DNA of 64,000 bases from Apodemus sylvaticus (taxonomy: Eukaryota > Chordata > Mammalia > Rodentia > Muridae): positions 89,543,009 through 89,607,008 of the forward strand of contig NC_067481.1 in NCBI RefSeq assembly GCF_947179515.1, in the 5' to 3' direction. This document shows positions 21,736-32,969 of this stretch, piece by piece. Below the pieces are notes generated by a model that worked only from the letters and a program-made list of their open reading frames with translations, did no database searches and was not told where the DNA came from. Position 1 is the first letter of the stretch; each line of letters begins with the position of its first letter. The translations under genes were made by a program, and so were the position numbers.

Positions 21736-23283
21736 TTCATTCACTGAACTGTGATGCCTACTGAGAAGGCACCACAGCTGCCAGGCTAAGGCCTGGGATG
21801 CAGAAGAGAGGGAGACACAAACAGAAGCTCACGCCTCATGAAACTCGCAGGCAGAAAAACGGGGCGACGGCAGATCAGAAATAGCTCTAGAAATGAAAGC
21901 GGCAGGGGTGTTTCAGTGCCGAGAACAAAGATTTATGATGCGGCGGCAGCGGCAGCAGGAGCAGGTTCTGAAGGTTCAGCAGGAGTTAGCCGGGTGAACA
22001 GAAGGGAACCCATTCCCAAGGCAGAGACCAGAGAACACAGAGTAACTGCTGCAGAGAGAGCAAAGCCAGGTCAAGGGCAGGAAGGTGGGTAGTGAGGCGG
22101 GAACACGGGAGAGCTGGTTGGGTTCAGAAGAGGCATACATTAAAGCCTGGATTCTATATATCTGTCTGTCTGTCTGTCTATTTGGCCTGGATTCTTTTAA
22201 ATGGTAGTAAAAGGAAGACATTCATTTCAATGTCATGAGTGCTGTGGTGTGGTATGCAGAACAGGTCCTGAGGCAGCTAAACAATCTCCTGAGTGAGTAG
22301 AGGAGGAAGCTGAGGGAACCTTGAATCTAAGGTAAAGGCATCAGCACCTCAGAGGAGGATGCAGAAGTAAGCTGAGCATCAGAAGTTCAAGACTACTGTC
22401 CCGTGTCCTTCACCATGCAGGTGGGAAACGCTTAACAGACAGCATGCCTCTGGTAGGTGGAGGTATCAAGACCCCTGTGTCCATAACTTCTCCTAGAAAT
22501 CTGGCCAATCGGTCCTTGGCCCAGAGACCCTCCTGAGAGCGCCAACTCTGCCTTCCTGGTCATTCAGTCAGTTTCCAAGTGGCCTCCACGAGCAGAAAGG
22601 GAGGCAGGGTTAGCCTCACTTAAACCAGGTCTCAGGAGTTGCCCAGAAAGGAACGTGGCTCCAGAAACATCTCTCTCAGATGCAGTCTGAGTAGCCTGAT
22701 CCCCCAGAGGTACTGGGTGGGGTCATCATCCTCAGAAGGAGTTGGGTAGAGATAGCTGTGGACTGCGGAACCCGGGGACATGACCGCAGAACAGCCTCAG
22801 ATGCTGCTGCCAGACACTTCGGAGAAAGGAACGAGGAAGATGCCTCACCCGGTTGAGGCACCTGCAAAGTGGTGCAGGGAGTGGGCCCCAAACCATGGGC
22901 CACAGGGCACTCATTCATCCAAGACGTCTATGCTCCTGCAGCTTCCTGAGTACTCCTGGGAACTACGTAGCAGAAGAATTTCACAAGCAGGAGAACATCT
23001 CCTCTTTGGGGGTCCACCATCTTTGAACCATCCCTTAGTTTTCTGTTGTATACCTGCAGATCCCGCCCCACAGTGTACACCACAGAGATGCATCCATAGG
23101 AGAAGGAAGCAGCTCTGTCTCGCTGAAAAGTCCTTACCTCTCCTCAAGCTAGGACAATGACTGGTGGAGGGTCCTGGAAAGACTGGACAGCCCAATGGTT
23201 GGGTTAAGGACAGATACTGTAACATCAGCACGACTGGGGACCAGTTCTGACTCAACTACCCACCCACTGTGTAGGAATGAGGC

Positions 23284-23390
23284 CAGAGATGTGGCTCAGT
23301 GGTATAACACCTGCAAAAGCAACCTGTGCAAGGCCCCAGGGTTCCATGCCCAGAATTGAAAAAAAAAAAGAAAGAAAGAAAGAAAGAAAA
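23284..23390 (+). mobile_element. ID-like SINE with AAAG tail
   Basis: ATGTGGCTCAGTGGTATAAC and AAGGCCCCAGGGTTCCATGC match the ID/tRNA-Ala type, followed by an A-run and about 6 AAAG units. Confidence 0.7.
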
Positions 23391-23404
23391 ACTGTGGAAA
23401 GTGG

Positions 23405-23550
23405 CCAAGTGGTAGATTAAAGGTGCACACCTTTAATTCTGGCATTCTGGAAGCAGAGACATCACTGAGTTCAAGGCCAGCCTGGTCTATAACCAAGTTC
23501 CAGGACAGCCAGGGATACATGGGGAGACTAGGTACGTCTTTAAAAAAATA
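23405..23550 (+). mobile_element. B1 SINE
   Basis: GGTGCACACCTTTAATTCTG, AAGGCCAGCCTGGTCTATAA, and an A/AAT tail. Confidence 0.8.
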
Positions 23551-23582
23551 ATAATAATTAGTGGGAAGGAGAGAGGGAGGGC

Positions 23583-23785
23583 TAGAGAGAGTCAGTTCAG
23601 TGGTTAAAGAACACCTGCTACTCTTTCAGAGAACCCTGGTTCAATTCCTAGTATTCACATAGCAACTCACAACCAGATTGTAATTCTAATTCCAAGGGAT
23701 ACAATGCCCTCTTCTGGCCTCTGCAGGTACTGCATGCACATGGTCCACAGACATAGGGAGGCACACCAAATTTACATTTTAAACT
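23583..23785 (+). mobile_element. B3-type SINE
   Basis: GCTAGAGAGAGTCAGTTCAG head and ATGCCCTCTTCTGGCCTCTG body. Confidence 0.75.
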
Positions 23786-23884
23786 GTGAAAACTAGAAAT
23801 GTATCAATTAGATAAAACATATTATCTGCTTAAAGAGACAACGCAATACAAATTAACGCCCCATCAAAAATCCCATTTCGTGTA

Positions 23885-23948
23885 CTGTGCCTCGGGGCTG
23901 AGCCATTTGAGGGTTAAATGAAACATGGTAAGCGCTTAATATTACTTT
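23885..23948 (+). mobile_element. MIR fragment
   Basis: GGGTTAAATGAAACATGGTAAGCGCTTAATA matches the 3' portion of MIR. Confidence 0.5.
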
Positions 23949-24039
23949 TTATCATATTTGTTCCAAGCACAGGTTTTTTTAAGAGTGGGGAGGGGGCTCT
24001 CATGAGGCAGCTACACAGGATTAGGGGATTGAATCTTCA

Positions 24040-24072
24040 CACACACACACACACATACACACTGTGTGTGTC
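24040..24072. repeat. (CA)n microsatellite
   Basis: About 14 CA units with one AT interruption, immediately followed by a short TGTGTGTG that could pair with it. Confidence 0.85.
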
Positions 24073-24654
24073 ACCTTGTCAAGAGCGCCTCCCCTCCCAA
24101 CCTCCCAGGCCCAGGGAGCTGTGGGAAGCGCTTTCAGCATCTGACCTGTGTTCACGGTCTTAAGGGATTGTCAGAAAGAGTGACATTTCCAAGGTCGAGG
24201 GTCTCAGCCACGTGAAGTCTGGCTGTCCGACTGGGAGAAATCAGTTCAAGCATTTATCCATTTATCGACATCCCCAGTCACACAGGCCACAGCTCGTCCG
24301 TCCGCGGCACTGTCAGAAGTGGGCAATGGAAAGAGGAATAAAACCTGCTCAGAAACCTCTCAGTCAGGTGCAAGACAGTCGCGGGATACAGCGGGGTCAG
24401 AGCTGGTGGGAAAGTTGACAGACTAGAGCAAGAAGCCCCGAGAAGACCCTGTAGTCTTCATGAATATCTGATCTGGACGCCAGCAGACAAGGCCAGGAAA
24501 GGGGCTGCTGGTGCTAAAATGGGTCAGAGTCCATACAAACGGAGAGAGTGCTCGCATTCCGCCTGAAGGTAAGAAGGCTACGGGAGGGGGGGGAGGGAAG
24601 TGCGGAGTGGGGGTGGGGGGAAGCTATTTGTGTTGTCATCTGGGGAATGAGAGG

Positions 24655-24725
24655 AAGTGTAGCTCCGGGATGGAGGTTTGCCTGGCAGGCACGAAGGCCC
24701 TGGGTTTCACCCCAGCACCAGGGAA
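24655..24725 (+). mobile_element. ID-like SINE
   Basis: GTGTAGCTCCGGGATGGAGG and AAGGCCCTGGGTTTCACCCC follow the ID tRNA-like body. No clear A-tail; old copy. Confidence 0.55.
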
Positions 24726-24855
24726 TGAGGTGGAGGGATCTTCTAGGAACCTTTGACAGAAGGCCCCAGGCTCACTTAATCAGGATTTCTCTAAATTAGA
24801 AGCCAGGTGTTGAGCCCCCTGGGCATCTTCACGGGATGGAAACAATTAAAAACCG

Positions 24856-24884
24856 GAGGGGCGTGGCCTAAGATAAGCCCCGCC
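24856..24884. promoter_or_regulatory. Candidate KLF/Sp-GATA composite site
   Basis: GGGGCGTGGCC (KLF/Sp type) is separated by one base from AAGATAAG (GATA type), followed by CCCCGCC. GGGGC and GCCCC flank the GATA core symmetrically. A TATA-like TTATAAATG lies ~105 bp downstream near 24990. Motif-based only. Confidence 0.35.
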
Positions 24885-25363
24885 TCACCCTGCGGGCAGA
24901 AGGGAGCCTGGGACTAGGAGGCAACAGGGCTAGGAGCTGAGCCACCTCTCTCTGAGTTCACCGGTCGTGAGGTTCGTGCTTGGGGTTCTTATAAATGCGT
25001 GGAAGGGTAAGGGCTGAAGAGGGACGGCCTCCTGGGGCCCTGGCCTGATCAAGGAAGGAAGGAAGAGTCTGTAACTTCTTGGAGTTGGTGACAGTATCCA
25101 ATGAGTTGAACTAAACAGCAGGGATTCTGGGACCTTACTCCGGGTCCTTCACCTTCTCCAGCCCCTAGGTGAAAGGACACTATACAGGAGGGGGTGAGGC
25201 TATTAATAAGGACTGTTCTGCCCCACCCTGCGCACACCCAGACCCCACGCTGAATGCTGAGACAGCTAGGCAGCTTTGTCGGTCCCCCTCCGCACGCCAC
25301 TTCAAATGCTGTCGACGTCTATTCTCCAAAGCCTGGCGTTCCCAAGCCTCGATCTCCTCCATT

Positions 25364-25380
25364 TGGCCACCAGGTGGCAG
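25364..25380 (+). promoter_or_regulatory. CTCF-like motif
   Basis: TGGCCACCAGGTGGCAG matches the CTCF core CCASYAGRKGGCRS in forward orientation, in unique sequence 5 kb beyond the Tenm2 poly(A) signal. Confidence 0.6.
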
Positions 25381-25599
25381 CCTTTGCCGCTAAATCTTGC
25401 TAGGCTGTAATGTTTGCCGAGAGAGGCTTTCCTCCTTAGGGACCGGCTGGCTAGAGAGAGACCGGAACGCATAGCAGGCAGGAAACAGACAGACCGATTC
25501 TTCTTGCGCGTCTCAGGCACAGCCGGGGGTGCATTTCCAAACAGCCTTCGCATCCCTAGTCGTGGCCTCACTTTTTCTCGTTCCTAAAATAAAAATGAA

Positions 25600-25680
25600 A
25601 ACCTTGCTGCAGTCTCTGGAGGAGCAACAGACAGGGAGTTCAAAGCCAACCTGGGCTATGTGTGAGAGTCTCAAAAGAGA
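25600..25680 (+). mobile_element. Decayed B1-like fragment
   Basis: CAGGGAGTTCAAAGCCAACC and TGGGCTATGTGTGAGAGTCT recall a degraded B1 body. Confidence 0.4.
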
Positions 25681-25689
25681 GCTTTAGTT

Positions 25690-25785
25690 GAAATCCCAAC
25701 TGCATCCCGTCTTCAGCTAAGTCTGAGCACTTTCTCTAACATCTTCTCTAAGAAGTGGAGATAAGAACACACCACCCCAGTCTCC
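25690..25785 (+). mobile_element. MIR fragment
   Basis: TCTGAGCACTTTCTCTAACA and TCTAAGAAGTGGAGATAAGA follow the MIR central region. Confidence 0.45.
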
Positions 25786-25791
25786 GGTAGC

Positions 25792-25818
25792 AAAAAAAAA
25801 AAAAAAAAAAAAAAAAAA
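25792..25818. repeat. 27-bp A homopolymer
   Basis: Uninterrupted run of 27 A. It could be the tail of the decayed SINE sequence upstream. Confidence 0.95.
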
Positions 25819-26160
25819 GCCGCGGCTAGTGCTTTGTAGTAGCTATTTTCTGCCTTCTTAAAAAGATCACTGGCTCTCCACCCGCCTTAGAGTTTGTGAG
25901 GCGTTTCCTCCAACCTCTCTCCCCCTCCCTCCTCCGCCTCTTCAGCCTCTGAGCCCAAACCCAGGGAAAGTAAAAATGACCTCACGACCCTGTCATTCAA
26001 ATTAGCTGACCTCATGTGAACCTCCCACACACTGGGAGGCAGACGAGGAAACCGACCTAGAGAGACCACTAACAGATCAAACCCCACAGGCGAGCAGACT
26101 CCTCCTAGATGGCTGGACCCGGCTCCTCCTGCTATTGGTAACTATCTGTGACCCCAGGGT

Positions 26161-26188
26161 CGGCCACGCCCTCCCTTATCTCTGCCTC
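26161..26188. promoter_or_regulatory. Candidate KLF-GATA composite site
   Basis: GGCCACGCCC (CACCC/KLF type, reverse) is followed four bases later by CTTATCTC (GATA type, reverse). CTATTGG, a reverse CCAAT, lies just upstream at about 26133. Same pairing as at 24856. Confidence 0.35.
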
Positions 26189-27368
26189 ATCGCCCACAAA
26201 AGTGCAGTTTATCCAGAGGCGAGAGTCCTTGGCCTGACGGAATCTGTCCTGTTTACAGAGACAGGAATTAGACAGAACATTCATGATGTAAAATCTTTTT
26301 TTTTTAAGAGGATGAAGGCTAGAAACAGACCCCAAAGGGGCACCATAGCATTAACCAAGAGATTTGTGCTCTTCAGTGAACCTGAATTTAAAGGAACACT
26401 AGGAACCCAGGAGCATGGCAGATTCTAGGGCTAAAAAAAGTGTTGACTCCAACACTCATGTGGCCTTTCTCCCAGTGAGGTTTTCTCCACATGTGGGAAA
26501 GATGCTATTGCTTCAGCCCAAGCCTGCATCCTTACCAGCAACCATGGCAACAGCAGAGAGACCCTGCTCCTCCCTTTGTTGCTAGGAAGACCTTTAATTG
26601 TCTGGTTGTAATTGGTGAGAAATGGGAGGACCCCCAGGGGGGTCACTGCCTGGGTAACAGCACGGGGCTGCAGGCTCACACCTTGTCCATTCCGTCCCTA
26701 TTCGGATGGACACATTTAGGGTGCTCAAGAAAAGAAAGTGTGTGCTGGGGTCTGGGGATGGAGACACAAACCAGCCATTTGGGAGCGGGGCACTGCCAGC
26801 TGACTGACTATACAATAGCAGAGGCACTAAGGGTAAAAAAGGCAGGACCCTGGCTCTGCCTTGCTGGGCACAGGGTGAAAAGGAGAGGCTTTGCAGGTGC
26901 AAGCCGCACCAAACCAGAATAGCCCAAAAGGCACTTGGCAGAGATTCCCAGCAAACCTCAACCCACGTACCCTTAGCACACCAAGGCCCTTCCTCCCTGT
27001 CCTCTGGGAGGGCAGGAAGTCTACACTCAACACTAGCCAGAGGAGTTTGTCCCCTGGACACGACCGTGTCATCTTTTGGGGACAGGAAGGCCTCCATTAT
27101 TTTGTTCTGGATCTGCCTCTCCTCCCACTCAGGGGAGGCACACTGACCCATCTCTGTGGGCAACTGTCAGTGAGGTTCTGCTCATTGGTTCATCCTGTAC
27201 TCTAGAGCAATTTTTTTTTAAGCTCTGAGACAGTGACACTTGGGATCAGGTGGCTTTTCATTTGTGGGAGGTTAGCATGTGACTTTCAAGAGATTTAATG
27301 TTTCTAACACTGTACATATGCATTTACATACACATCATATACATATATGTGCGTATGTATATCATATG

Positions 27369-28621
27369 TACAGATACAGATGCAGATACATATGATACAG
27401 ATACAGGTACAGATACAGGTACAGGTACAGATACAGGTACAGATACAGGTACATGTACAGGTACATGTACAGGTACAGATACAGATACAGGTACAGATAC
27501 AGATACAGGTACAGATACAGGTACAGATACAGGTACAGATACAGGTACAGGTATAGATACAGGTACAAATACAGGTACAGATACAGGTACAGATACAGGT
27601 ACATGTACAGGTACAGATACAGATACAGGTACAGGTACAGGTACAGATACAGATACAGATACAGGTACAGATACAGGTACAGGTACAGATACAGGTACAG
27701 ATACAGGTACAGATACAGGTACAGGTACAGATACAGGTACAGGTACAGATACAGGTACAGGTACAGATACAGGTACAGATACAGGTACAGGTACAGGTAC
27801 ACATACAGGTACAAATACAGATACAGGTACAGATACAGATACAGGTACAGATACAGGTACAAATACAGATACAGGTACAGATACAGATACAGGTACAGAT
27901 ACAGGTACAGGTACATATTCAGGTACAGGTACATATTCAGGTACAGATACAGGTACAGACAGATACAGATACAGGTACAGATACAGGTACAGGTACAGAT
28001 ACAGGTATAGGTTCAGGTACAGATACAGGTACAGATACAGATACAGGTACAGGTACAGATACAGGTACAGGTACAGATACAGGTACAGGTGCAGATACAG
28101 GTACAGATACAGATAGGTACAGATACAGGTACAGGTACAGATACAGGTACAGATACAGGTACAGATACAGGTACAGGTACATGTACAGATACAGGTACAG
28201 ATACAGGTACAGATACAGGTACAGGTACAGATACAGGTACAGATACAGGTACAGATACATATACAGATACAGGTACAGATACAGGTACAGGTACATATAC
28301 AGATACAGGTACAGATACAGGTACAGGTACATATACAGATACAGGTACAGATACAGGTACAGGTACAGGTACAGATACAGGTACAGATACAGGTACAGGT
28401 ACAGATACAGGTACAGGTACATATACAGTTACAGATACAGATACAGGTGCAGATACAGGTACAGGTACATATACAGGTACAGATACAGGTACAGATATAG
28501 GTATAGGTACAGGTACAGATACAGGTACAGGTACAGATAAAACAGATACAGGTACATGTACAGGTACAGGTACAGATACAGGTACAGGTACAGGTACAGG
28601 TACAGATACAGGTACAGATAC
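27369..28621. repeat. 1.25-kb hexanucleotide array (ACAGAT/ACAGGT)n
   Basis: About 209 tandem 6-bp units, almost all ACAGAT or ACAGGT, with minor variants ACATGT, ACATAT, ACAAAT and ACATATTC. Register holds over long stretches; for instance ACATAT occurs at 28257, 28293, 28329, 28419 and 28467, all multiples of 6 apart. Because 6 is a multiple of 3 and the units rarely create stops, long open frames occur on both strands (Thr-Asp-Thr-Gly, Tyr-Arg, Cys-Thr, Val-Pro repeats). I treat none as coding. Confidence 0.97.
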
Positions 28622-28944
28622 CAGGGAGAGAGAACAGCAACCCTGGCCTCTACCTACTTGATTCCATACTTGCATAGCTTATATCACCACCCCCACCTAG
28701 CTGTGACAGCCCGTCTGACACTTCCAGATGTCCGCTGGGATGTTGCAACCTTCCCCACTGGAGAACCATTGCTCCCTGTGCTCTGTGCCCACCCCCCCTT
28801 TTCCTCCTCTCACTCCTGTAAGCTTCAGATTTCAGAAGAGAGAAGCCTTAGACCTCTGATCATATAGGCCGATTACCTATACTCCTCTGGGTTCTGGAAC
28901 TCTCCCAGTTCTTCTCTTCTAAACTACAACACCCAGGAGCTTTG

Positions 28945-29075
28945 TTTGTTTATGTTTGAGACAAAGTCCCACCTTACACCTCAGGCTCACCTAAATAAAT
29001 CTCAGTAGGTAGCCCAAACTAGCCTTGAACAGACAGCAATCCTCCTGCCTCAACCTCCCAAGTATCCTCAGTGGC
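28945..29075 (-). mobile_element. Decayed B1-like SINE
   Basis: GTTTGAGACAAAGTCCCACC start and CCTGCCTCAACCTCCCAAGT end on the plus strand. Confidence 0.55.
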
Positions 29076-29800
29076 TGACTATCCCATTGAGAAATAAAGA
29101 GCGAATGGTACTTCCTTCCTCCAGCTCTCCCCACCATCAGCCCACCTGGGGTGGGGGCAGGGGGCTGTGTCCAGTATGGAGAGGCAGGGCTGAGTACTCA
29201 GAATCTGGGGTGGCCAGATTCTATCTACAGCCAGAAGCACTCCCGTGAGTGTGTTACCCTGCTAGCTAGCAATCAGAGCAATAGGAGTGAGAGGAAGATG
29301 GGGGAGAGGAGCCCAGGGTTTCCCATGCTCCTTTCCCCAGAGCTAAGATGACTGGGCTCTAAGGTGGCAGAGCAGTGTTCATTTCCTTATCCAGTCGCAT
29401 CCCACACCAAGGACCACACAGCTCCGTAGAGTCCCATGGAATGGTGTGTTAACGATGCTGCAGTAGTGTTCTCAGGGCAAGTCCTGGGATGCTGTCTTGG
29501 CGCTCAATAACACTTCCAGAGGGTATGTGAGCTGGTGTCCACCAGTCCCCAGCTGGGTAAGTCTCCAGGGTGCTGCGTTGAGGAGATGGCAGTCTCAAGA
29601 GCACAGATCTGTCAAGCTATTTTCCCTCCTTGCCACACCCTGCATGCATGTGCCTTGGTCCTTGCAGCCTGTGAGGGGGAGGGGAGGGGGTCCATCCAGA
29701 TTCCAATGCTTAGGGGAGAAGGGTAAACCAATAGAAGGCCTGGCCTGCTAAGTGCACCCAGAAAGGGACTGCAGACTCCATCGTGCAGGTCAGCATGTGC

Positions 29801-29944
29801 CGCAATGTCCTTCTAGCCCCAGAGCATTCCAGCATACATTGTGTGCCTGTCCCTGTGCAAAGCAGCATGTGCCGAGTGCCCAGTGAGCTGCAGCTTGCAT
29901 CTGTGTCTATGTGCATGCACCTGCAGGACTCAAAGGGCGGGCTG
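29801..29944. repeat. Inverted repeat, left arm (144 bp)
   Basis: The reverse complement matches 30595-30738 over 144 bp with about 15 mismatches and no gaps (~90% identity). The arms are separated by 650 bp. No known repeat family recognised. Confidence 0.9.
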
Positions 29945-29991
29945 TGTAGTGAAGAACATCTCTGTGTTTGTGTAATGCATTGCAAGCCTCT

Positions 29992-30029
29992 GGGGGGTGA
30001 GGGTGGGGGGGATGGGGGTAGGGGGGGTA
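29992..30029 (+). other. G-quadruplex-prone tract
   Basis: Five or more G runs of 3-7 separated by one to three bases, inside the spacer of the inverted repeat. Confidence 0.7.
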
Positions 30030-30594
30030 ATATATAGCACAGGCTTCAGGTGGTGCTTGCAGGCCACATGTATCCAGATGTGAGGAAATAAACGTGCATC
30101 TGAGTGTGAGGAGAGACACGCTGGGGTCGGAGGGCGTTCGTGGTGTGTGATTTGCAGAATGTGTATATGCAGGAGGTTCAGCACACTGAGTCATGGGGGT
30201 TCTGTTTATTCTCTGATGCTCCGAAGACAGACGGGAAGTTAGAGCAGGATAGCACAGGGCATCTGGTATACAGCGCACACACATAATGGGAAATGGGAAA
30301 CACAGGAATCTTTCCTTTCTGCTTTCAAGTAAAGACAGCCCTGTGGAAATATGGTGAAACTGTACAGTCTTAGAACAAATCATTTTTTAATGGTTTTCCC
30401 CTTTATCTGTTATTTTATTTTGCTTGGTTACTGCATCAATTTTATTGTTCTTTACACAATGACTTGCTGCTGGGGCTGAATCATAGAAAACCCAAAATTC
30501 ATCATTTTTTAAATAATTGAATACCCAAAAATACCTTACATAAATTTAAAGAATGAATAAAGTCACCATTATCTATGCAAACCGTCCCCCCACG

Positions 30595-30738
30595 CAGCCC
30601 ACCCTTTGAGTCCTGCAGGTGCGTGCACATAGACACAGATGCAAGCTACAGTTCTCTGGGCACTCCGCACTCGCTGCTTTGCACACAGGCAGGCACACAA
30701 CGTATGCTGGAATGCTCTGGGGCTAGAAGGATGTTGGG
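30595..30738. repeat. Inverted repeat, right arm (144 bp)
   Basis: Partner of 29801-29944. It begins CAGCCCACCCTTTGAGTCCT and ends GGCTAGAAGGATGTTGGGG. Homology stops sharply at both ends. Confidence 0.9.
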
Positions 30739-30882
30739 GGCCCCAAGCTGGCAAGGAACAACCCAGCAGGGGTCTGGAGGGCAAACACCAGAATGAAAAC
30801 TGGGTCTTAAGGCTCGGACTTTCCCAGTAGTTAGACAGCAAGAGAGAAGCGGTGAGAGGTTCAGGAGCCTTTGCTAAAATTT

Positions 30883-31728
30883 TGAATGGCTGAGAAGCAC
30901 CTTAAGAAATGTTCAACATCATTAATTAGGGAAATGCAAATCAAAACAACCCTGGGATTTCACCTCACACCAGTCAGAATGGCTAAGATTAAAAACTCAG
31001 GAGACAGCAGGTGTTGGTGAGGATGTGGAGAAAGAGGAACACTCCTCTACTGTTGGTGGGATTGTAAGATGGTACAACCACTCTGGAAATCAGTCTGGCG
31101 GTTCCTCAGAAAACTGGGCATGATACTTCCGGAGGACCCTGTTATTCGACTCCTGGGTATATACCCAGAGGATTCCCCAGCATGCAATAAGGACACATGC
31201 TCCATTAAGTTCATAGCAGTCTTATTTGTTATAGCCAGAAGCTGGAAAGAACCCAGATGTCCCTCAATGGAGGAATGGATACAGAAAACGTGGTATATTT
31301 ACACAATGGAATACTACTCAGCAATTAAAAACAATGAATTCATGAAATTCTTAGGCAAATGGTTGGAACTGGAAAATATCATCCTAAGTGAGGTAACCTA
31401 ATCACAAAAGAATACACCTGGAATGCAGTCACTGATAAGTGGATATTAGCCCAGAAGCTCTGAATACTCAAGACACAATTAACATATCAAATGATGCCCA
31501 AGAAGAAGGAAGGAGAGGTCCCTGGTCCTGGAAAGTCTTGATGCAGCAATGCAGGGGAATACCAGGACAGAGAAGTGGAAAGGGGGTGATTGGGGAATGG
31601 GCGGAGGGAAGAGGGCTTATGCAACTTATGGGGAGGGGGGAACCGGGAAATGGGAAATCATTTGGAATGTAAACAAAAAGTATAGAAAATAATAAAAAAA
31701 ATTAAATTAAATTAAAATTTAAAAAAAA
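30883..31728 (+). mobile_element. 5'-truncated LINE-1 insertion
   Basis: Begins within the last ~170 codons of L1 ORF2, runs through the ORF2 stop and 3' UTR, and ends in an A-rich tail. The frame is disrupted near the start and open from 31069 to 31401 (IYTMEYYSAIKNNEFMKFLG and similar). A possible short target-site duplication is TAAAATTT (30875-30882 and 31713-31720), but this is low complexity. It has decayed more than the full-length L1 to its right and cannot move on its own. Confidence 0.92.
31069..31401 (+). pseudogene. L1 ORF2 C-terminal remnant
   Basis: 110 open codons matching the ORF2p C-terminus (VQPLWKSVWRFLRKLG, LLGIYPEDSPACNKDTC), with substitutions such as VIRLLG for the usual AIPLLG. 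It lacks endonuclease and reverse transcriptase, so it is a dead fragment of the truncated L1. Confidence 0.9.
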
Positions 31729-32028
31729 TCCTGGGACAGTCAGCTGTCAGTTAACACCCTGCAAGGACTGCAGCTCCCTGCTCACAAAGATCCACCAGGC
31801 TGGGGATTTCTCTTCCATAGCCTATTTAAGCCATATAGACTAAGAACCTAATTAAGATGAGATATGCACGGGGTATTAAATGTCCACCAAGGAAATAGTT
31901 AACTTGAATACAAGGTCAGAAATCAAGGACAAATTTCTTTCCAATAGGCTGCCACAAGGTGTGTACATTAGCCAGGGTAGACTGATACTTCAGAATCAGC
32001 TCATGCAGTAGATGGTTGGTACCTGCAT

Positions 32029-32865
32029 CTAGAAGTATTTGCAGTGGATGAGGAGGGGCCTGGTTACCTGCACCCCTGCCTGCTGATCCACGTGTGCTGG
32101 GAGGTGGACAGTGAGGCCAGAGTAGAGGCTCTTCTCCAAGAAGAAAGAGGATGTAGCAGTGGCCCCATCTTGCTCAAAATCTAACACAACATGACATAGT
32201 TTCCCCTTAAAGTTTCACTCACTCCCTGACTCCGCTACGGTGGTGAAGCTGTAACCTTGCTCAAGCAGGATCTTCATGATGTAGTCGGTCAGGTCCCAGT
32301 CAGCCAGATCAAGACACAAGATGGCTTGGGGAATGGTGTAGCCCTCATAGGTGGGCACTGTATGCGTGACCCTATTACCAGAGTCCATGACAAGTGCACT
32401 TGCACATATGCGTGAGAACATGAATGTGGTCACATGCATAGGTCCTAAGGGTGCCTACAGGAGAGACAGCACTGCCTGAATGCCACATACATGGATGGGT
32501 GCTGAAGGCTTCCAACAGTCCCTGCATCATCTTCAGTCTGTTAGCCTAGGGGTTCAGGGGAGCCTCAGTCAGAAGCACCGGGTGCCCCTCAGGAATCACA
32601 CATAGTTCATGTAGGAGGTGTAGTTCCTGATCACCTCCATTATGTCCCAGTTTGTGGCAATGCTATGCCTGGGAGAAAACCTCAGGCTCAGGATATCCCT
32701 TCTGTTCTGGGCCTCATCTCCCAGGTAGGCCCACCATGATCACCCTGGTGTAGGAGGCACTCGATGATGGAGGGAAATATGGCCATGGGGACTGTTGCAA
32801 GCAAAGCAAGCTTTGTTCATGTCATAGTCATTGTCGATGACGATTTCTGCAATTTCTTCGTCCAC
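32029..32865 (-). pseudogene. Actg1-ps: Gamma-actin processed pseudogene
   Basis: Read on the minus strand, intronless actin similarity runs from a lost start codon (GTG; VDEEIAEIVIDN, closest to the EEEIAALVIDN of gamma-actin) to the decayed C-terminus (TGGATCAGCA..., stop at 32029). The best-preserved part encodes ALVMDSGNRVTHTVPTYEGY and LTDYIMKILLEQGYSFTTVA. There are several in-frame stops and frameshifts, and most of the last third, after the SSSLEKSYEL region, is deleted, so no functional protein is possible. No introns are seen, consistent with L1-mediated retrocopying. A full-length L1 lies 73 bp beyond its 5' end. The gamma rather than beta parent is inferred from the N-terminus only. 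Confidence 0.9.
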
Positions 32866-32923
32866 CGTGATCAGTGGCACATGGACGACAGAGCAGTAAA
32901 AAGACTCACAGGGAGAAAGAGCC

Positions 32924-32934
32924 TCGTGTGTCTT

Positions 32935-32938
<4 letters not shown>
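32924..32938. repeat. L1 target-site duplication, copy 1
   Basis: TCGTGTGTCTTTCTT, identical to 39670-39684, abutting the L1 poly(A) (poly(T) on the plus strand). Confidence 0.93.

Positions 32939-32969
<31 letters not shown>

Noticed and set aside
23284..23345. tRNA-like sequence that could be a tRNA gene
   Set aside because: It is an ID-type SINE with an A-rich tail and mismatched stem positions. No intact tRNA gene was seen in the window.
27298..28675. Open frames of 119-438 codons on both strands across the hexamer array
   Set aside because: Period 6 keeps all frames in phase and the units rarely make stops; composition is pure repeat and no conserved protein is known with it.
29710..30841. 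Similar peptides predicted from both inverted-repeat arms as a duplicated gene
   Set aside because: Similarity ends exactly at the arm boundaries and the frames have no conserved domain; DNA identity alone explains it.
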